The translations under genes and the position numbers were made by a program. From Nereocystis luetkeana (Eukaryota > Sar > Phaeophyceae > Laminariales > Laminariaceae): DNA of 64,000 nucleotides. Positions 12,901-24,363 of this stretch are shown one piece after another (positions within the stretch are counted from its first letter, which is position 1; the number at the start of each line of letters is the position of its first letter). The notes under the pieces were generated by a model, which was given only the letters and a program-made list of their open reading frames with translations, did not search any database and was not told where the DNA came from. The DNA lies in NCBI GenBank assembly GCA_031213475.1, contig JARUPZ010000024.1:1798001-1862000 (forward strand), in the 5' to 3' direction.

Positions 12901-15900
12901 GGGATACACCGACGTATTCTGAAACAACCCATTGCCTCGACCGATTGGGTGGGGGGCGCCTACAGGTTTTGGTTGTGGTTTGCTGAACCTTGCTCCAACG
13001 GAACATATGCTCTTCTCGACCGCGTCCTTAGCCAAGATGGAATGTAAATGTAAGACGCTTTGGCAAAAGGACCAAATCCAGTACCTGGTACCTCGCACAC
13101 ACGGTTGCTGTTCGTGATGCGCTCGTGGTTGTTGCCCCAACCTCCGGCAGTGTCTTTTCTTCGAATGTCTGAAAATGTTTGGTTTTGCCATAAACGCAAG
13201 AGACATGTATTAAGAGTTGTGGTCGTAGAGAGTCCCGTGGCTCGTCGAAGGCAGTTGTGAGCCGGTCTTGAACTCCGGGACAGCTTCTCACGATGTCAGC
13301 CGTCAAGCCGTCCCGAAGCTGCTAGAAGGCGCTAGAAACGCTGGCTCGTCGTCCTGCCGCGCCTATGCCGTGTGTCGTGTAGTTCTATTCGTTTTAGTAT
13401 TTTCCCCTCCGAAGGCAATGTCACTGAGCAAGTTCTTCTTTTCCGTCGTTTTGCTTCAGGTCTTGGTGAAGTTGAAGATGCGCTGGGTATTGTAAACCTA
13501 TTCACAATGCCAAGGACGGGTGATGCAAGGCACCTAGCTTTGGAACGTAACCCTTGGATCATGCCACCTGAAGCTATTGTGGAAGAGGGGTTGGTGGCGA
13601 TCGAGGCTTACCTTGCGGACGTGCGGGCGGCCAAGGAAGCCGGAGCTGAAGTTAAGACCCTCCAGCTGCTCAAGGTAGTCTTGGTGGGGTCTTCCCAAGC
13701 AGGAAAGACCAGGTGCCTCCCAGCAAGGTTGACTTGTCAAATTATTTTTTGCAATGCTGTAGTACCAGGTAGCTCAGCGTGCAGGAAGGAGTCATAACTC
13801 AATTGGTATACCAGGCACCATGTTGTTTGCAGAGGAACATGTGAAATAGTTTACCACGGCGGGCCGTACGAACTGCGCTGTTGCCACTCCACACGGGTTT
13901 TGTACGGTATCATGGATACGTCCACTTGTAGCTTTAATCCGACACGAACTGGTCGATGGTCTTACTGCTGTAGTATATAGAATACATTTAGAATATATCG
14001 TTGATTCGCTTCTCCATATTGTTCACGCGACGGAAATCCTGACGTTCTGTCTTTGAATGTCGACGCCGGGGCGGGCGCATCGCTTTATCCAGACCCTGTC
14101 GTCGCCCCCTTACTGTCATTTTCCCGATTGCATTGACGCAAACCAAGGAGCACGTTGTATCCCCCTCCAGCACCGCAGACGTTGGTTCACGCGCTAATTC
14201 ACAATTACACCCAGCAGTACGCACAGCAGTAGAGTGGAGAAAGAACGTACGCATGTGCATACGTCAGTATCGCATGATTTATTATGTACGTACGTGCCGA
14301 ACCGCTGCCGGACTATAATTTGGCAACGCAGGACTGGCGCCACGGGCGGAGCCGTGGTCGTACCGCTAGTGCATACTTAACGACGTAAATACATGTACGA
14401 GAAACGCGCTTCTTTAGCCTGCAACGTATCTCAGCTCGGTTCATGTCTCCACTCAAATGGAGTCACAGTGTTCGTCACTCGAATCGCGACGTCCCCTTGC
14501 AGCTTGATGAACAGTATCATCCACGAGGAAGGAAGACCTACGAAGGGCACCGCGGAAGAGGTCAGCACCGTTGGCATCGAGCTACTCCGTCATCGGTTGG
14601 GGGATGTCAGAGTCGAGCTTTATGACTGTGCCGGACAAATCGATTACGCTGGAATGCGTCAGATTTTTCTCAGCCGACGCGCGCTTTATCTCTTGGTGTG
14701 GGACGTCAAGAAGTGCTACGGAAAACACGGCGACGACCTTGACCAGGTTTGCGGCATGGATGTATCCTTTTTTTTTCACGTGCTTCATGTTCTGCACTGT
14801 CCTACCCAGCGCTGTTAATGTTATCTTCACCGTGCATTGCGACGTAAATCATGGCCTGCGGGTGTTAACGTACACGGTGACAAGTACGACGATAGTGACA
14901 GCAGGAAGTGTGCCCCCGAAAAGCGCAATATTCGACAAGGACGCCGTGATGCCCTCCCTTGTTTGGTTGTCTCTCGGGAACGGGTCGCTGTTTGACATTG
15001 TTTTTTGTCCCTTTACTGCGCTATGAAACATGTTCTAGACGCGACGCTTGCCCCCTCATTCAGTTCGTTTACGCTTTGATTATCAAGTCCTCCACGCGTC
15101 GACCCCTGTTCGTAGGTGATTGGCGAGAACGTGATGTCGTGGCTCTATGCCCTCCACCTTCGAGCACCCGACGCCACCGTGGTTTTGGTCGCCAACAAGT
15201 GCGATGGGCCGACCGACGACTTTTCAGAGACTACCCTCAGAGTCGAGAAGCGGATACACGAGTTGCTGAAGGACTGGCAAGACAACCGAGGCATTCCGGG
15301 CCAGGCCGTGCCCTACCCAGCGACGTTAAACCTGCTGCCTCATATAAGCCAGGTCAGCTGCGGTAACGGGTGGGGTCTTTCGCAGCTGATCGACAGGATT
15401 GCGGGCCAGGGCGGCACCTCTATCAGCGTGCCGCCAGCATGGAGCCTCGCGCTGACGGTTCTAGACGCTTTGAGAGACCAGAAGGCAGCTTTGGGTGCTG
15501 CCCGACAGCATCTGAACCTGCCGTCGAGTTCCCAGGATCGTGCAGACGGCACGCCGAGCTTTTATTTTTCAAAGCAGGCTTTACGAGGGCTGTGGAAAGG
15601 CGTGTTACGAAGTTTGCTCGGATCCGGCGAGCTGCAGTCGACAGCAGAGAAGGTGACGGTTTCAAACCCGGACAGTGCGCTGGAGGGTGCGCTTTGGATA
15701 AGGTGAGGCACGGGCTCCTTTCACGTAGAATCAGAGCTTAAATTACGCGAAACGAGGAAATGTTGCGTAAGCGTGCACTGCGTTTCCGCCGGGTCGCCAA
15801 CCCTTTTGGTAGCCAGATATAGCGACCTTAAAGATGACATATGCGCTATTACGACCTCCTAGGAAAAGGTAGCAACAGTACAAGGTTTCGCATCTCGGTG

Positions 15901-17188
15901 AGATACTGGATTCTCTCTTCATGGTCTAGAGACCTTTCAAGGCAGGCATATTCGTGGTCTTGTATGGTCGGGCTCATGGTGTCGGGTGGGACCTGCATAA
16001 TCTGCACGATCTAGCACATGATGTTGGATCTGTACTACATAGACAACATCTCGCAACGGCTGGTGAAGAACTAGATGATCTACAGGTAGATCATGATCTG
16101 TCCGAGGTGTGCAAGGCTTACTATGCTGCGCGCGTGCCCTACATCTCCTCCGGTTGCACTTCGGACATATCCCCTACCCCAACAGCCCGGGCTGCTCCGT
16201 GCGGTCGAGGCTGTAGCTGCCACTTAGTTTCGACGCGTTTGACCTCTGAAGTAGGAAAGGGGTTAACCTCCACGGACAAATTGCCAAACACAGGATTCGT
16301 TTGACGTACTATCCGCCATCGTTCGCGTCTGTCTCCAGCGAGTTTGCAGGGCAAGTTCTTCGCGTTGACAACGGTGACGGCGTATTCCTTGACGTGGTAC
16401 TGCTATCGCGGGTGCTCAACCCCATCTTCGACCACAAACTCCGACATAGGCAGTTACCGACCGCGCAGCTAATTGGGTGGAGGGAAGAAGTCCTCTTGAC
16501 TGGTGTCCTCCGCGGAGCGTTTGCACGACATTTATGGCGAGATGTGTTTCGCGATCATGCGGTGCAGTCGCCGGAAGACGAGCTGGAGAAGGCTCTTTCC
16601 GATGTGCTGATCAAGCTCGGCGTGGCTGTCCCTCTCGGCCGAACAACGGGCCGAGCCCTTGACGGCTGCGCTTTGCCTACCCCTCACGAAGGTGTTGGCA
16701 ATCGAGATATGCTAGTACAAAGGTGGGCGCCTCTGTGTTTGACCAATCCCGAGCAAGAGGCGCTGGACAATCTTCTTGAGGGTAGACGGCAATGGGGCGC
16801 CCGCGAGGTGATGCTCAAGTGGATGTTTGACTGGGCGGGACCTCCACAAGGGCTGGTCGGACGACTAATTGCTTCTTGTCATGTCATCGGCGAGGCGGAG
16901 AAAGGTCTATGCTGGAAGTCTGGCGCGGTGTTGAAGAGTCCTACAATGCTGCGAGAGGCGGGTCTGGGTCGACTGTATGTCGTGGAAATCCGCTACACCA
17001 GCGAGGATCGTGTGCTTTCGATCAAGATATCCGGGCCCCTAGAAGATGAAAGGGTGTGGGTAGCGTTGCGTTTCATGGCATCGGCACTGGTCAACATCTC
17101 GAAGGAGTGGCAGGGCATGCTGTGGAAAGGGTGGGTAGATTGTCCGAACCATGCCCGGGACCACGTGTACCTGGCAACGCCGACGGAG
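3876..17188 (+). CDS. LRR-ROCO family GTPase (multi-exon; N-terminus not found)
   Basis: A multidomain GTPase: leucine-rich repeats, then a Roc (Ras of complex proteins) GTPase, then COR. In brown algae this family is proposed to act as receptors in defence; that role is known of the family, not shown here. Exons: nine LRR exons (3876-3947, 4771-4842, 6694-6765, 7244-7315, 8545-8616, 9424-9495, 10094-10165, 10442-10513, 11330-11401), then 13460-13712, 14503-14746, 15116-15702 and 16339-17188. All junctions have GT/AG sites and all phases agree, giving about 860 residues with no internal stop. Visible GTPase motifs are G1 GSSQAGKTS (split by an intron), G2 threonine in STVGIE, G3 DCAGQ and G4 NKCD. 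The N-terminal cap exon and start codon were not found in 1-3875. A C-terminal exon probably follows at 18668. The gene appears intact where visible. Confidence 0.9.
4771..4842 (+). CDS. LRR exon 2 (type B)
   Basis: A 72-nt, phase 1-1 exon between gtgcag and gtgcga. It encodes (G)NLPPELGQLLDLEQL then TLGSNNIS. It belongs with the exons at 6694, 7244, 8545 and 10094, which share ELGQL in the second quarter. Confidence 0.9.
6289..6400. mobile_element. TA-flanked MITE (TTACGGGGG family), copy 1
   Basis: A 112-bp element with TIRs starting TTACGGGGGGCCATAGTTAA and ending CTATGGTCCCCCGTAA, flanked by TA on both sides (6287-6288, 6401-6402). It lies in the intron between ROCO exons 2 and 3. The TA target duplication suits Tc1/mariner-type mobilisation; no transposase is inside. 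Confidence 0.85.
6694..6765 (+). CDS. LRR exon 3 (type B)
   Basis: A 72-nt, phase 1-1 exon between tgtgcag and gtgaga. It encodes (G)VIPPELGQLHALKQL then SMGSNKFS. The downstream intron resembles that after the exon at 10094. The preceding intron carries a 112-bp MITE (6289-6400). Confidence 0.9.
7244..7315 (+). CDS. LRR exon 4 (type B)
   Basis: A 72-nt, phase 1-1 exon between gttgcag and gtgaga. It encodes (G)PIPPELGQLHALQQL then SLARNNFS, the closest match to exon 3. The first bases of the following intron also resemble those after exon 3. Confidence 0.9.
8545..8616 (+). CDS. LRR exon 5 (type B)
   Basis: A 72-nt, phase 1-1 exon with acceptor gcgaatag and donor gtgagg. It encodes (G)TIPAELGQLHDLQQL then SVWKNNLT. 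The downstream intron holds a perfect 30-bp tandem duplication (8761-8822). Confidence 0.88.
8761..8822. repeat. Tandem duplication in a ROCO intron
   Basis: Two identical 30-bp units (CGAGTGCAGGTGTTTTTGTG then GTGGCTTAGG) at a 32-bp period, in the intron after LRR exon 5. Confidence 0.85.
9424..9495 (+). CDS. LRR exon 6 (type A)
   Basis: A 72-nt, phase 1-1 exon with acceptor gccaccag and donor gtatgt. It encodes (G)PIPRELGRLVALKILL then LSRNELT. It is a near copy of exon 1 and shares its gtatgtt donor. Confidence 0.9.
10094..10165 (+). CDS. LRR exon 7 (type B)
   Basis: A 72-nt, phase 1-1 exon with acceptor gtcgaag and donor gtgagt. It encodes (G)TIPPELGQLHALQEL then LLANNHLT. Confidence 0.9.
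10442..10513 (+). CDS. LRR exon 8
   Basis: A 72-nt, phase 1-1 exon with acceptor catgcag and donor gtgcgt. It encodes (G)SIPSELHGLVALERL then ALAGNKLT. It fits neither the A nor the B group and lies only 276 bp after exon 7. Confidence 0.88.
11330..11401 (+). CDS. LRR exon 9, last single-repeat exon
   Basis: A 72-nt exon with acceptor cgctcag and donor gtgagc. It encodes (G)VVPKELGNIKTLARL then DISGNKLT. It ends on A, which joins GT of the next exon (13460) to make Ser instead of the usual Gly, so it marks the fixed end of the repeat array. Confidence 0.88.
13460..14746 (+). CDS. Roc GTPase domain exons (LRR cap, P-loop, switch regions)
   Basis: Two exons of the ROCO gene. 13460-13712 begins SLGEVEDALGIVNLFTM, caps the repeats, runs through an acidic/Ala-rich helix and ends inside the P-loop (VVLVGSSQAGKT). 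14503-14746 completes the P-loop Ser and carries STVGIELL (G2), VELYDCAGQIDY (G3) and LYLLVWDVKK. Splitting the nucleotide-binding loop across exons argues that this core is not shuffled like the LRR cassettes. The 790-bp intron between the exons holds nothing recognisable. Confidence 0.9.
15116..15702 (+). CDS. End of Roc and Roc-COR linker exon
   Basis: Phase-0 acceptor cgtag, donor gtgagg in phase 2. It reads VIGENVMSWLYALHLRAPD then VVLVANKCDG, the G4 NKxD guanine-specificity motif. It continues through SQVSCGNGWGLSQLID (G5-like, ahead of the last Roc helix) and a helical stretch ending GALWI that leads into COR. The length is normal for the family. Confidence 0.9.
16339..17188 (+). CDS. 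COR (C-terminal of Roc) domain exon
   Basis: Acceptor tctccag, donor gtaaga in phase 0. It begins SEFAGQVLRVDNGDGVFLD then VVLLSRVLNPIF, the hydrophobic start of COR, and ends DCPNHARDHVYLATPTE, a Cys/His-rich stretch seen after COR in algal ROCO proteins. If the intron is retained the frame runs on to a stop at 17302. COR mediates dimerisation of ROCO proteins; that is family knowledge. Confidence 0.85.
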
Positions 17189-17827
17189 GTAAGATTGAAC
17201 AGGCAACTGATGCATGCTACGGGAGGAATACCACACCTAAACAATACGAGTCCCCCCGATGGAGGAGTTCTATATTATACCCCACCCAACAACCGACTTT
17301 GACAAACCTTGAGTGGGTATGTAGCGAATGTATGCAGTGAACCGCAGTAATGATCTCTATACGATGGTGCCGGTATGCGCCAGCCTATGATACCGGCACT
17401 CTAGCGGCTACTGGCACTACTCCGTACACTGCCACACGGCTGGTTAACAGTTGTGGCAAGCGATTTCACCGGCACTATAGCGGGCAGCCAGCACAATAGT
17501 TGGGTAGCTCCTCAGCTGAGGGTCCCCGTCAGTGAGACGCGTGCCACCACGATATGAGTGCACACCTGCAATGTTCCTGAGCCTCTTCACTTCAGAAGCT
17601 CCACAAATAACCCAAAAACCCTGAACGGCTTTTAGAAAAAGCGTACCATTTGTAACCCGATGAGAAATCCCATGCGGCCTACTGTAGACTTAATCTAACG
17701 ATGTTGGGTAGACTCCTCAGTTCCGCGGCCCCCCCATCAGTCAGCAGTGGTCGAGCCTAAAAGCCATACCCCTATCGTAGCAGGCATGATGATGAATGTT
17801 TGCCTCAAAAGGCCAGCCCCTAGGAGC

Positions 17828-18129
17828 GTGCTACGGTAGAGGGGTGTATGGCAACCTATTTCTTTTCTGGGGTTCTTCACTTGAGAAGCTTCATACTGCT
17901 ATTATCATGTCTCCCCCAAAAAAAACTGTTTTCGAGAAAAACAACGGACGCTTATCCTCGCCCGGCTATCGTAGGTTATATTCGAAATTTCTTGTAAGTG
18001 AAACAAAATGATGACACTGGTTGATCCCTCTGGTTAATTCCTCAGTTAAGGAACCCCTTTAGTCGGAACGTTTTTTCACCAAAACACGGTATACCTTTAA
18101 CATCATAGCACCCACCCCTACCGTAGTAC
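17828..18129. mobile_element. Diverged relative of the CTACGATAGAGG MITE family
   Basis: Ends GTGCTACGGTAGAGGGGTG and CACCCCTACCGTAGTAC are near-perfect inverted repeats, and an internal hairpin TTCTTCACTTGAGAAGCTTC matches the family. More fragments with CTCCTCA..TGAGGAG hairpins lie at 17490-17790 and 29660-29845. If the exon at 18668 belongs to the ROCO gene, this sits in its last intron region. Confidence 0.55.
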
Positions 18130-18667
18130 GGCTCGATGGTTGCTGTGCTGCAGTTGGTCGCTCGCCAACCTCGCACACCTCGCCGTCAGTCATCCGTATT
18201 TTTATTAAGCGCCTTGTTGGGATCTGCCCTACCGGTGTGTGATGGGACACAATGTTTGCGACTCGTCAAAACGTGTTTATGCTTGATGGCAGGCGCGGGT
18301 CGACACCCCGTTAATCCCCGATACGGGCCACGGGTGTGACTGTCTGCGGGATGAAGGGGGAGAGCTGGGGCTGGCAGTCGCGCGGCTTGGGAACGTAATC
18401 GACACGCGATCAGGTACTGGGTATTTGCATGGTACCGTAGATTTCGATGCCAGGATTACTCCTTTGTACATTGAGTAAAAAACTAACGCAGTCAAGATAC
18501 TACGTAGTACCACCAACAAGTGCACCTTCAAATATATTTTGTTGGTCGTCCATCGATCGATGCATGCCAACAAAGTAGCGGCGCCCGATTGTGTCTTCTG
18601 TCTGCCTGTCTGCCATGTTAGAATATGGCATTGAAAACGCCGAGACTCTGCTGTGAACGTTCCCCAG

Positions 18668-19065
18668 GTGATCCATTCCGATTCTGCCAAGTCAGTTTCC
18701 ACCCTGAAGACGACGATAGCCCTCGAGACGACGAGTACCCCCCAGACACGGACCGCGCCCCATACTCCGGTGACTTTCGATATATAGACGACCGTGCGAG
18801 CCTGCGAGACCCGCGGTGTGCTTACTGTGGTCATGTGTTGGAGACCTGGCGACCCCATGCCTGCAGGACTGCCGGCCTTCTTTTCGGGTCTGCCTTCACG
18901 CTCTTGGTGGCTACCTTCGGCCTCTCAGAAGCGTCCGTAACGATGTGGGTCTCCTATGGACTTGTTGTGTTCTTGGTGATGGGGGCCGGGGTAGCTGCGC
19001 AATTTGGCTATGCGCAAGCCCGCGCAGTGCAAGAGAGCAATGGGGGCGCACATCTCGTGGTTTGA
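18668..19065 (+). CDS. Probable C-terminal exon with two transmembrane segments
   Basis: Open to a stop at 19063-19065, with a plausible acceptor ttccccag at 18660-18667. It encodes an acidic stretch (HPEDDDSPRDDEYPP), a CxxC pair (RCAYCG) and two hydrophobic segments, roughly AGLLFGSAFTLLVATFGL and MWVSYGLVVFLVMGAGVAA, before a short polar tail. Position and strand suit the last exon of the ROCO gene, but the COR exon ends in phase 0 and this acceptor needs phase 1. So a small exon between 17189 and 18667 is missing, or this is a separate gene. Confidence 0.5.
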
Positions 19066-21515
19066 TTATTCTTTTTTCCTTCTATTTTTGTTTACCGTAG
19101 CTCTCAGGGTAGGATCGCCCGTTGTTCTTCTGGGTGCTGCGTGACCCCTTTCGAACTGCGCCGACGTCTTGTGGTACACACTTGGATGAAGTGTGGGATG
19201 ATTTTGCAGTGGTGGACGGGTTAATAGTTAATAGGCCCTGACGCCTTTCGAAGTGCATATACGTGTTTGGAGTCAAACTAGTTTTAATTAGTGTGGGACT
19301 ATTTGTGTGTAAATAAAGGATTCGGAGGCCTTAAGGGGCCTCGTTGGTGGTAGTGCTAGCCGGCATCCCCTGCTGTCCAGAGAATGCCGCCTATTTAACC
19401 TCTCGAACGGTGATAAGTTCATATTTTTGTAGTATCTGTACACACGTCACATGTGTCTCTCGAATAAGGTCGTCGACTTCCGACGAAATGCGCCCATAAA
19501 ATACCTCTGGTGTTCGTTTTTTTCGTTCGCGGGATCTCCACATGAGGCGCGTGGTGCGGTTACTGAGTGAACGATCCACAGAGTCCACAACAACCAAGCA
19601 CTTTGTTGGGGTTAACCGACTGGTTGCAGAGCTTCGGCACCGGACATCATAATTTTTCTTGGCGCTCCAAGGCCAGTTGTGTCGATTATCGATGTCGTTC
19701 AAGAGGATGAGGACGAGTGAGAGAATGTGCAAGGAGTCCTCGCACATGCGAGGAGCGTGCCTGTCACAGCTCAAACAAAACAAACCGAAACGTTGAGATC
19801 CTACGTACGTGCGTAGACATACTATCAAACCCGAACACCCTATTTATACATAGTCCTATTCGGGGTTCCAGATTTTCCGAAATGCTCGCCGATGAAACGT
19901 TTTTTTTATGGTACCGCACACCTGGTACTAAGGGGCGTTATTAACCGTACTTTTGTTTTTCGCTTTTCAAGGAAATTTCCCGGATTTCCATTTTTTCGCG
20001 TTTTACGGAATTTTTTCAACCCTGGCAAATTACCTAAAAAACAATTTCCCGTATCCCGGAAAAGTCCCGCATCGTCGCAGAACATCGGGCAGGCGCACCG
20101 TGTGAGCCGTGTGCGCCGGGTCACCAATCGGCACTATACAGGATAGATCAGGGTCATTCCCAGGCCTTGGCTGGTCTCAGAAAGCGCCTCGCACAACGAG
20201 AGCTCTATCCGTCCAGTCGACGGAGCCGACTCACCGACATAGCCGAGATCAACACGGAATCGCCAGCTATATTGATATCGTGGGGGCTTTGTCGCGCCAG
20301 AAGTTGAGCTCGCGAGGTGCGGCGAGGCATAATCGACTCTCTAGGAGTCGGGGCATCTGTAGTGGCACGATCCAGTGGAAGGCCTACGCGCGCGCCGCTG
20401 GTTTCGGCGATCCGATCGGATGGGCGAGCGTTGCAACCCCCCGAACCATGATACCAGGCGGTAATGGGACCCACCGCATTTTTTCGCGTTTCCGTGAATC
20501 TTCCGCGAAACGAGAAGAAAAAATAAATCCAGTCGAGAACGACCCTAAAAAGGTATTTGGCATGCCGCCCCGGTTGCATCACACCGCTATCGCACCTTGT
20601 GCGGCTATGCTGTGGTCTACTTTCCTACTCGTGCACAGACGATTTGTTACTGGTCAGTGGTTCGGACCAACCTTGAAAAAACGTGTTTTTCCTCCTTTTT
20701 CCTTGTCACTCGAAATTCTACTGTAGCTTTCCGTACGTAGCCGTAGCCTCCTTAAAGCTGACACAACAGAAGAAGCAACAGTCTAACAACTAAAAAATGT
20801 TCACGCCCTCACAATCATTTTAAACATGCCCAATTTTTTGCATCCAACCGCCCGTTTTTGTTATTTTATTGCGTTGACACTGGATGGCTCGACCTCGTCC
20901 CAGGTGCAAGACGTATTTGTGCGTAGCTAGTCGGAAAGGCGGATTGTACATGTCAGTTACTGTATAGTTATCTGTAGCATGTACGCATATATAGATGGCC
21001 ACGTACACAGTAATACTGTAAGTTAAACAATGCATCAGTGTCACCTGGAGTCTCGCTACAAACCTGTTTTGAGGGTATCAATAGTGTCGTGTCCGACCTA
21101 CGACCCTAACCATACCCACCAAGCGAGACTCGCGTCTATTTTTTCCGATCCCGAACGATTGACGCCCGTGTCGCGGCAGATATTGATGGCCAGCGCCCCC
21201 ACAATCGGCCTGCTCCAACTCTCAGCTTCTCGGGGCCCTATGAGTCGAGATATATTTTCTTCCTGTCCCATCGTCCCATTTAATATATTCGCCCTACTCC
21301 TCCAGTTTTACCCTTTCTGCGACCCAGATCCAGGACCACATAGCGGGCGCTCCTCCTCCTCCCTCCCCACTGAAAGTGCATACCTTTATTTTTATCGCGG
21401 AACGAGTCCAGCATTTTCTTTCCTCGTCGACTCGCGTCGAATTGTGCGCACACACGCTATTCGTACGCGCTTTCGGTGGTATGTTTCGTGCAAGAAGAAG
21501 TCCCTCTCGGGGCAC
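19066..21515. other. No gene recognised
   Basis: AT-rich stretches and poly-T runs near 19890-20060. The frames at 20109-20726 (+) and 20205-20582 (-) overlap each other and match nothing recognisable. Confidence 0.45.
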
Positions 21516-22457
21516 GGATGCAAGTCATTTGACGTTTTCGCGGCAGTTCCCGCGGCATGTAGCGGCAAGGCTAACGGGATACCATCTGCCGCAGGATATG
21601 CCACCGTCGTGCCCACGGATATTGCCGTGGGGTGCCGTGGCAAGCCCCAAGGCAAGCTCCGCGGAAAATTAACGGTAAACCCCACGTGACAAGACCGGCT
21701 ACAAGATCCTTGGCAAGATAAGACCGACGACAAGACCCGCGGAAACACCCGCCGCAATTCCCGCGGTAAGACCCTACCTGGCACCATGATCTCAGTTGGT
21801 ACTTTGATCTCGCAGTGGACACACCCTACTTGACACTCTGCTCCCACCCAAAAGGTGCAGAAATACAATCAACCGCCGGAGGCCCACCTGGCACCCCGTT
21901 TCCAGCGGTACTTGCCTCGGCACACACCACGAGATTTGCCTTGGCACATGCCACGGGACTTGCCACGGCACATGCCACGGGATTTATGGCACATGCCACG
22001 GACGTGCCACGGCACATGCCACGGACTTGCCACGGACGTTGCCGCCGCACTTGCCGAGGGACTTGCCGTGGGTTTTACCGCGGTACTTACCGCGGGTGTT
22101 GCCGCGGGTGTTGCCGTGAGACCTTGCTGCGGTGCTTGCCACAAGTGTTGCCGTGGGCAGAGCCACGCAGCTTGCCGTGGGTCTTGCCGAGGGTCTTGCC
22201 GTGGTGTGCCGAGGTTACCGCGGGCCTTACGGTGACTTGCCGTGGCGCTAGTCGTGGCGCTTGTCATGGGCCTTGCCACGGAACGACTTCCGCGGCATGT
22301 CGTGGTAAATGTCGTGGGCTATCACGATATGCCGCGGCACTGCCCGCGGCATCCCGCGGCATTGGCCACGGCACCCCCGGGCATTGGCCACGGCGTGTCG
22401 CGGCATGTCACGGCAGTGCCCACGGCATGCCACGAAAAAGTCAAATAATGTACATCC
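21516..22457. mobile_element. Foldback-like element filled with CCGCGG/CCACGG palindromes
   Basis: The ends are imperfect inverted repeats (GGATGCAAGTCATTTGACG against GGATGTACATTATTTGACT, continuing TTTTCGCGGCA / TTTTCGTGGCA). The roughly 900 bp between is a run of degenerate 10-20 bp units built on TTGCCRYGGCA, many self-complementary, such as CCACGGCACATGCCACGG. All long frames here are low-complexity translations of the repeat and not genes. Superfamily unknown. Confidence 0.55.
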
Positions 22458-22985
22458 CTACGACTGTTGTGGACCACCGGGGGGCGCCGGCTATCCGAAC
22501 ACCTCGACTATGAAGTCATTTCGGGCCAGGCCAGAGACTCTTCCCATCTCTCTTCCACGAGTACATCCGAGCTATTAAACGGCTCGAGCAGTACCGTATC
22601 ACGGCATAATAACTAGGACTGGAATATCAAAAGGGATAGGCAGTCGTTTGTGCCGCCATGGAGGCAAATAGATACATTGCGCCCTAGGCTGGTCAGAAGG
22701 GGGGGGGGGTACATACTCTACAGCTGTCTCTCACCCCTCCCCTTGTTGCCCCCGGAAACCAATGTGAACGAATAAGCGCCTACCCGGCAGCAATCTGGCG
22801 AAAAAACTTACCGCTTCATCGGAGGTTGAAGTTGTCGTTACTTAGAAAACTTGTCAATACCGCTCTTGCCACACGCCCCCCACGCTGTCCCCTGACCTGT
22901 CGTGTTCCAAACCCTTTCATCTCTATCGGAATAGATCCGAATAAAATATTACTACTTTTACAAGGTATTATACAGCAGTAGTATA

Positions 22986-24363
22986 GGGTTTCCCCGTAAA
23001 AAAAGAAAGTCGTGAAGATCGTCGTCTCGCCAAAAGAAAGTCGTCTCGAGGTTACGCCGCTAAATTATATGTAAAAATTCAAAAACCTAGAAATTTTACC
23101 ACGACGAAAAAATCTGACGAGAGGTACTTCTACGGCATATTTTTTTTCGTCGTGAGGATGAACAGCTGCGAACAGACCGCAGCCAGGCCATCCCCATCTC
23201 CCAGCCTTGGCACCCCTCATCTCGTGCGCTGTAAAAATCCACAGCAGCAGTGCACCACGACGACATATACCGCTTCAACGTGTGGCCGGCCGGCACCGCG
23301 GGAGATAGATGCTGCTTTCTGTTTGTGTGAAACCCATCTACAGCTCTGCGCTGATCGCATGTTGAGTTCCTTGTCGACGAGAGGAAACATGTCCTCGGGT
23401 GCACGCAGCAAGGGGCATGCAACCACACCAACAGCGAGCGCAAAAGACATTCCCTTTGCACTGGCACCCCGCCGAGCCGAGACCATTGCCAAGGCTGTGG
23501 AGAGCCACAGCATGCCGGACTGGGGGTCGAGGGGGGTGGCGTTGGGCCTCTGAGGGCGACCGGGAGCAACAGCTCTCCAGTGCGTCTGGATGATAGCTTT
23601 GGCTCGCTGGGACGCTCACCGGAGTTGGAATTTGTGGGCACGAGAGGTGGGGGGGCTGCTGCTGTGGTTGGAGGTCCGAGCGGGGTGGAGGAGGCAGATG
23701 AAAAGGACGAGGATGATGAGCAGGGGGGGGAATAACGCAGGCGGCGGTACCGCAGCAGGTTGTGCTTGAGGTTGTATGTAGCGGGTCATCGGGGCATATA
23801 TATGGCGTTCGTACGAGTATGATGTACGAACAAGCAGGACGGAGGATCGCTCCATATGGTTTTGCGTTTTTGAAGCTTGCTGTCCAGATACGAGTGTTTA
23901 TACCACTACAGCAGTAGTAGTAAACCAGGTATGACCCCTGATGGTGTGTTTGCTGTATGTATACTCGTACGTCCGGCAACTGCTGCTGTACGAGCTTCAG
24001 GGATACATACAGTAATCAACACACACGTGATTGGACCCACGAATGGAAGGGGTGTACAACGGCAGTAGCGCCGCCAGTTGATAAACCGGAGGTTTTAGTT
24101 CTTGCGGGTTCATGCTTTGTATCTGGTAGGTGATGAGAGTATGAGGAATGCGCAATCGGCACAGGAAATAGTACCACGTACCAGGTACCTGGTAGATGAA
24201 AAAGCGGGCCGAACGTCGAGATCTACGAGTACATCATTTCCGCAGACTACTCGCCAAACTGTGGTTCAAACGTCACGGCGAACTTCGCGACGATTTATTT
24301 TGCCGGAAAATAACTGAGACGACCTTCTTTCACGACGTTTTTTAAAATTTTACGGGGAAACCC
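22986..24363. mobile_element. Unclassified TIR DNA transposon, non-autonomous
   Basis: Ends GGGTTTCCCCGTAAAA and TTTTACGGGGAAACCC are perfect inverted repeats, followed inward by looser inverted similarity around AAAGTCGTGA and GTCGTCTC. They are flanked by TATA on each side (or TA if the TIR starts TAGGG). The GC-rich middle (23150-23560) has open frames on both strands but no recognisable transposase. Confidence 0.65.

Noticed and set aside
21815-22513. Arg/Cys/His-rich frames of up to 232 codons
   Set aside because: They are products of the CCACGG/CCGCGG repeat, open in several frames on both strands.
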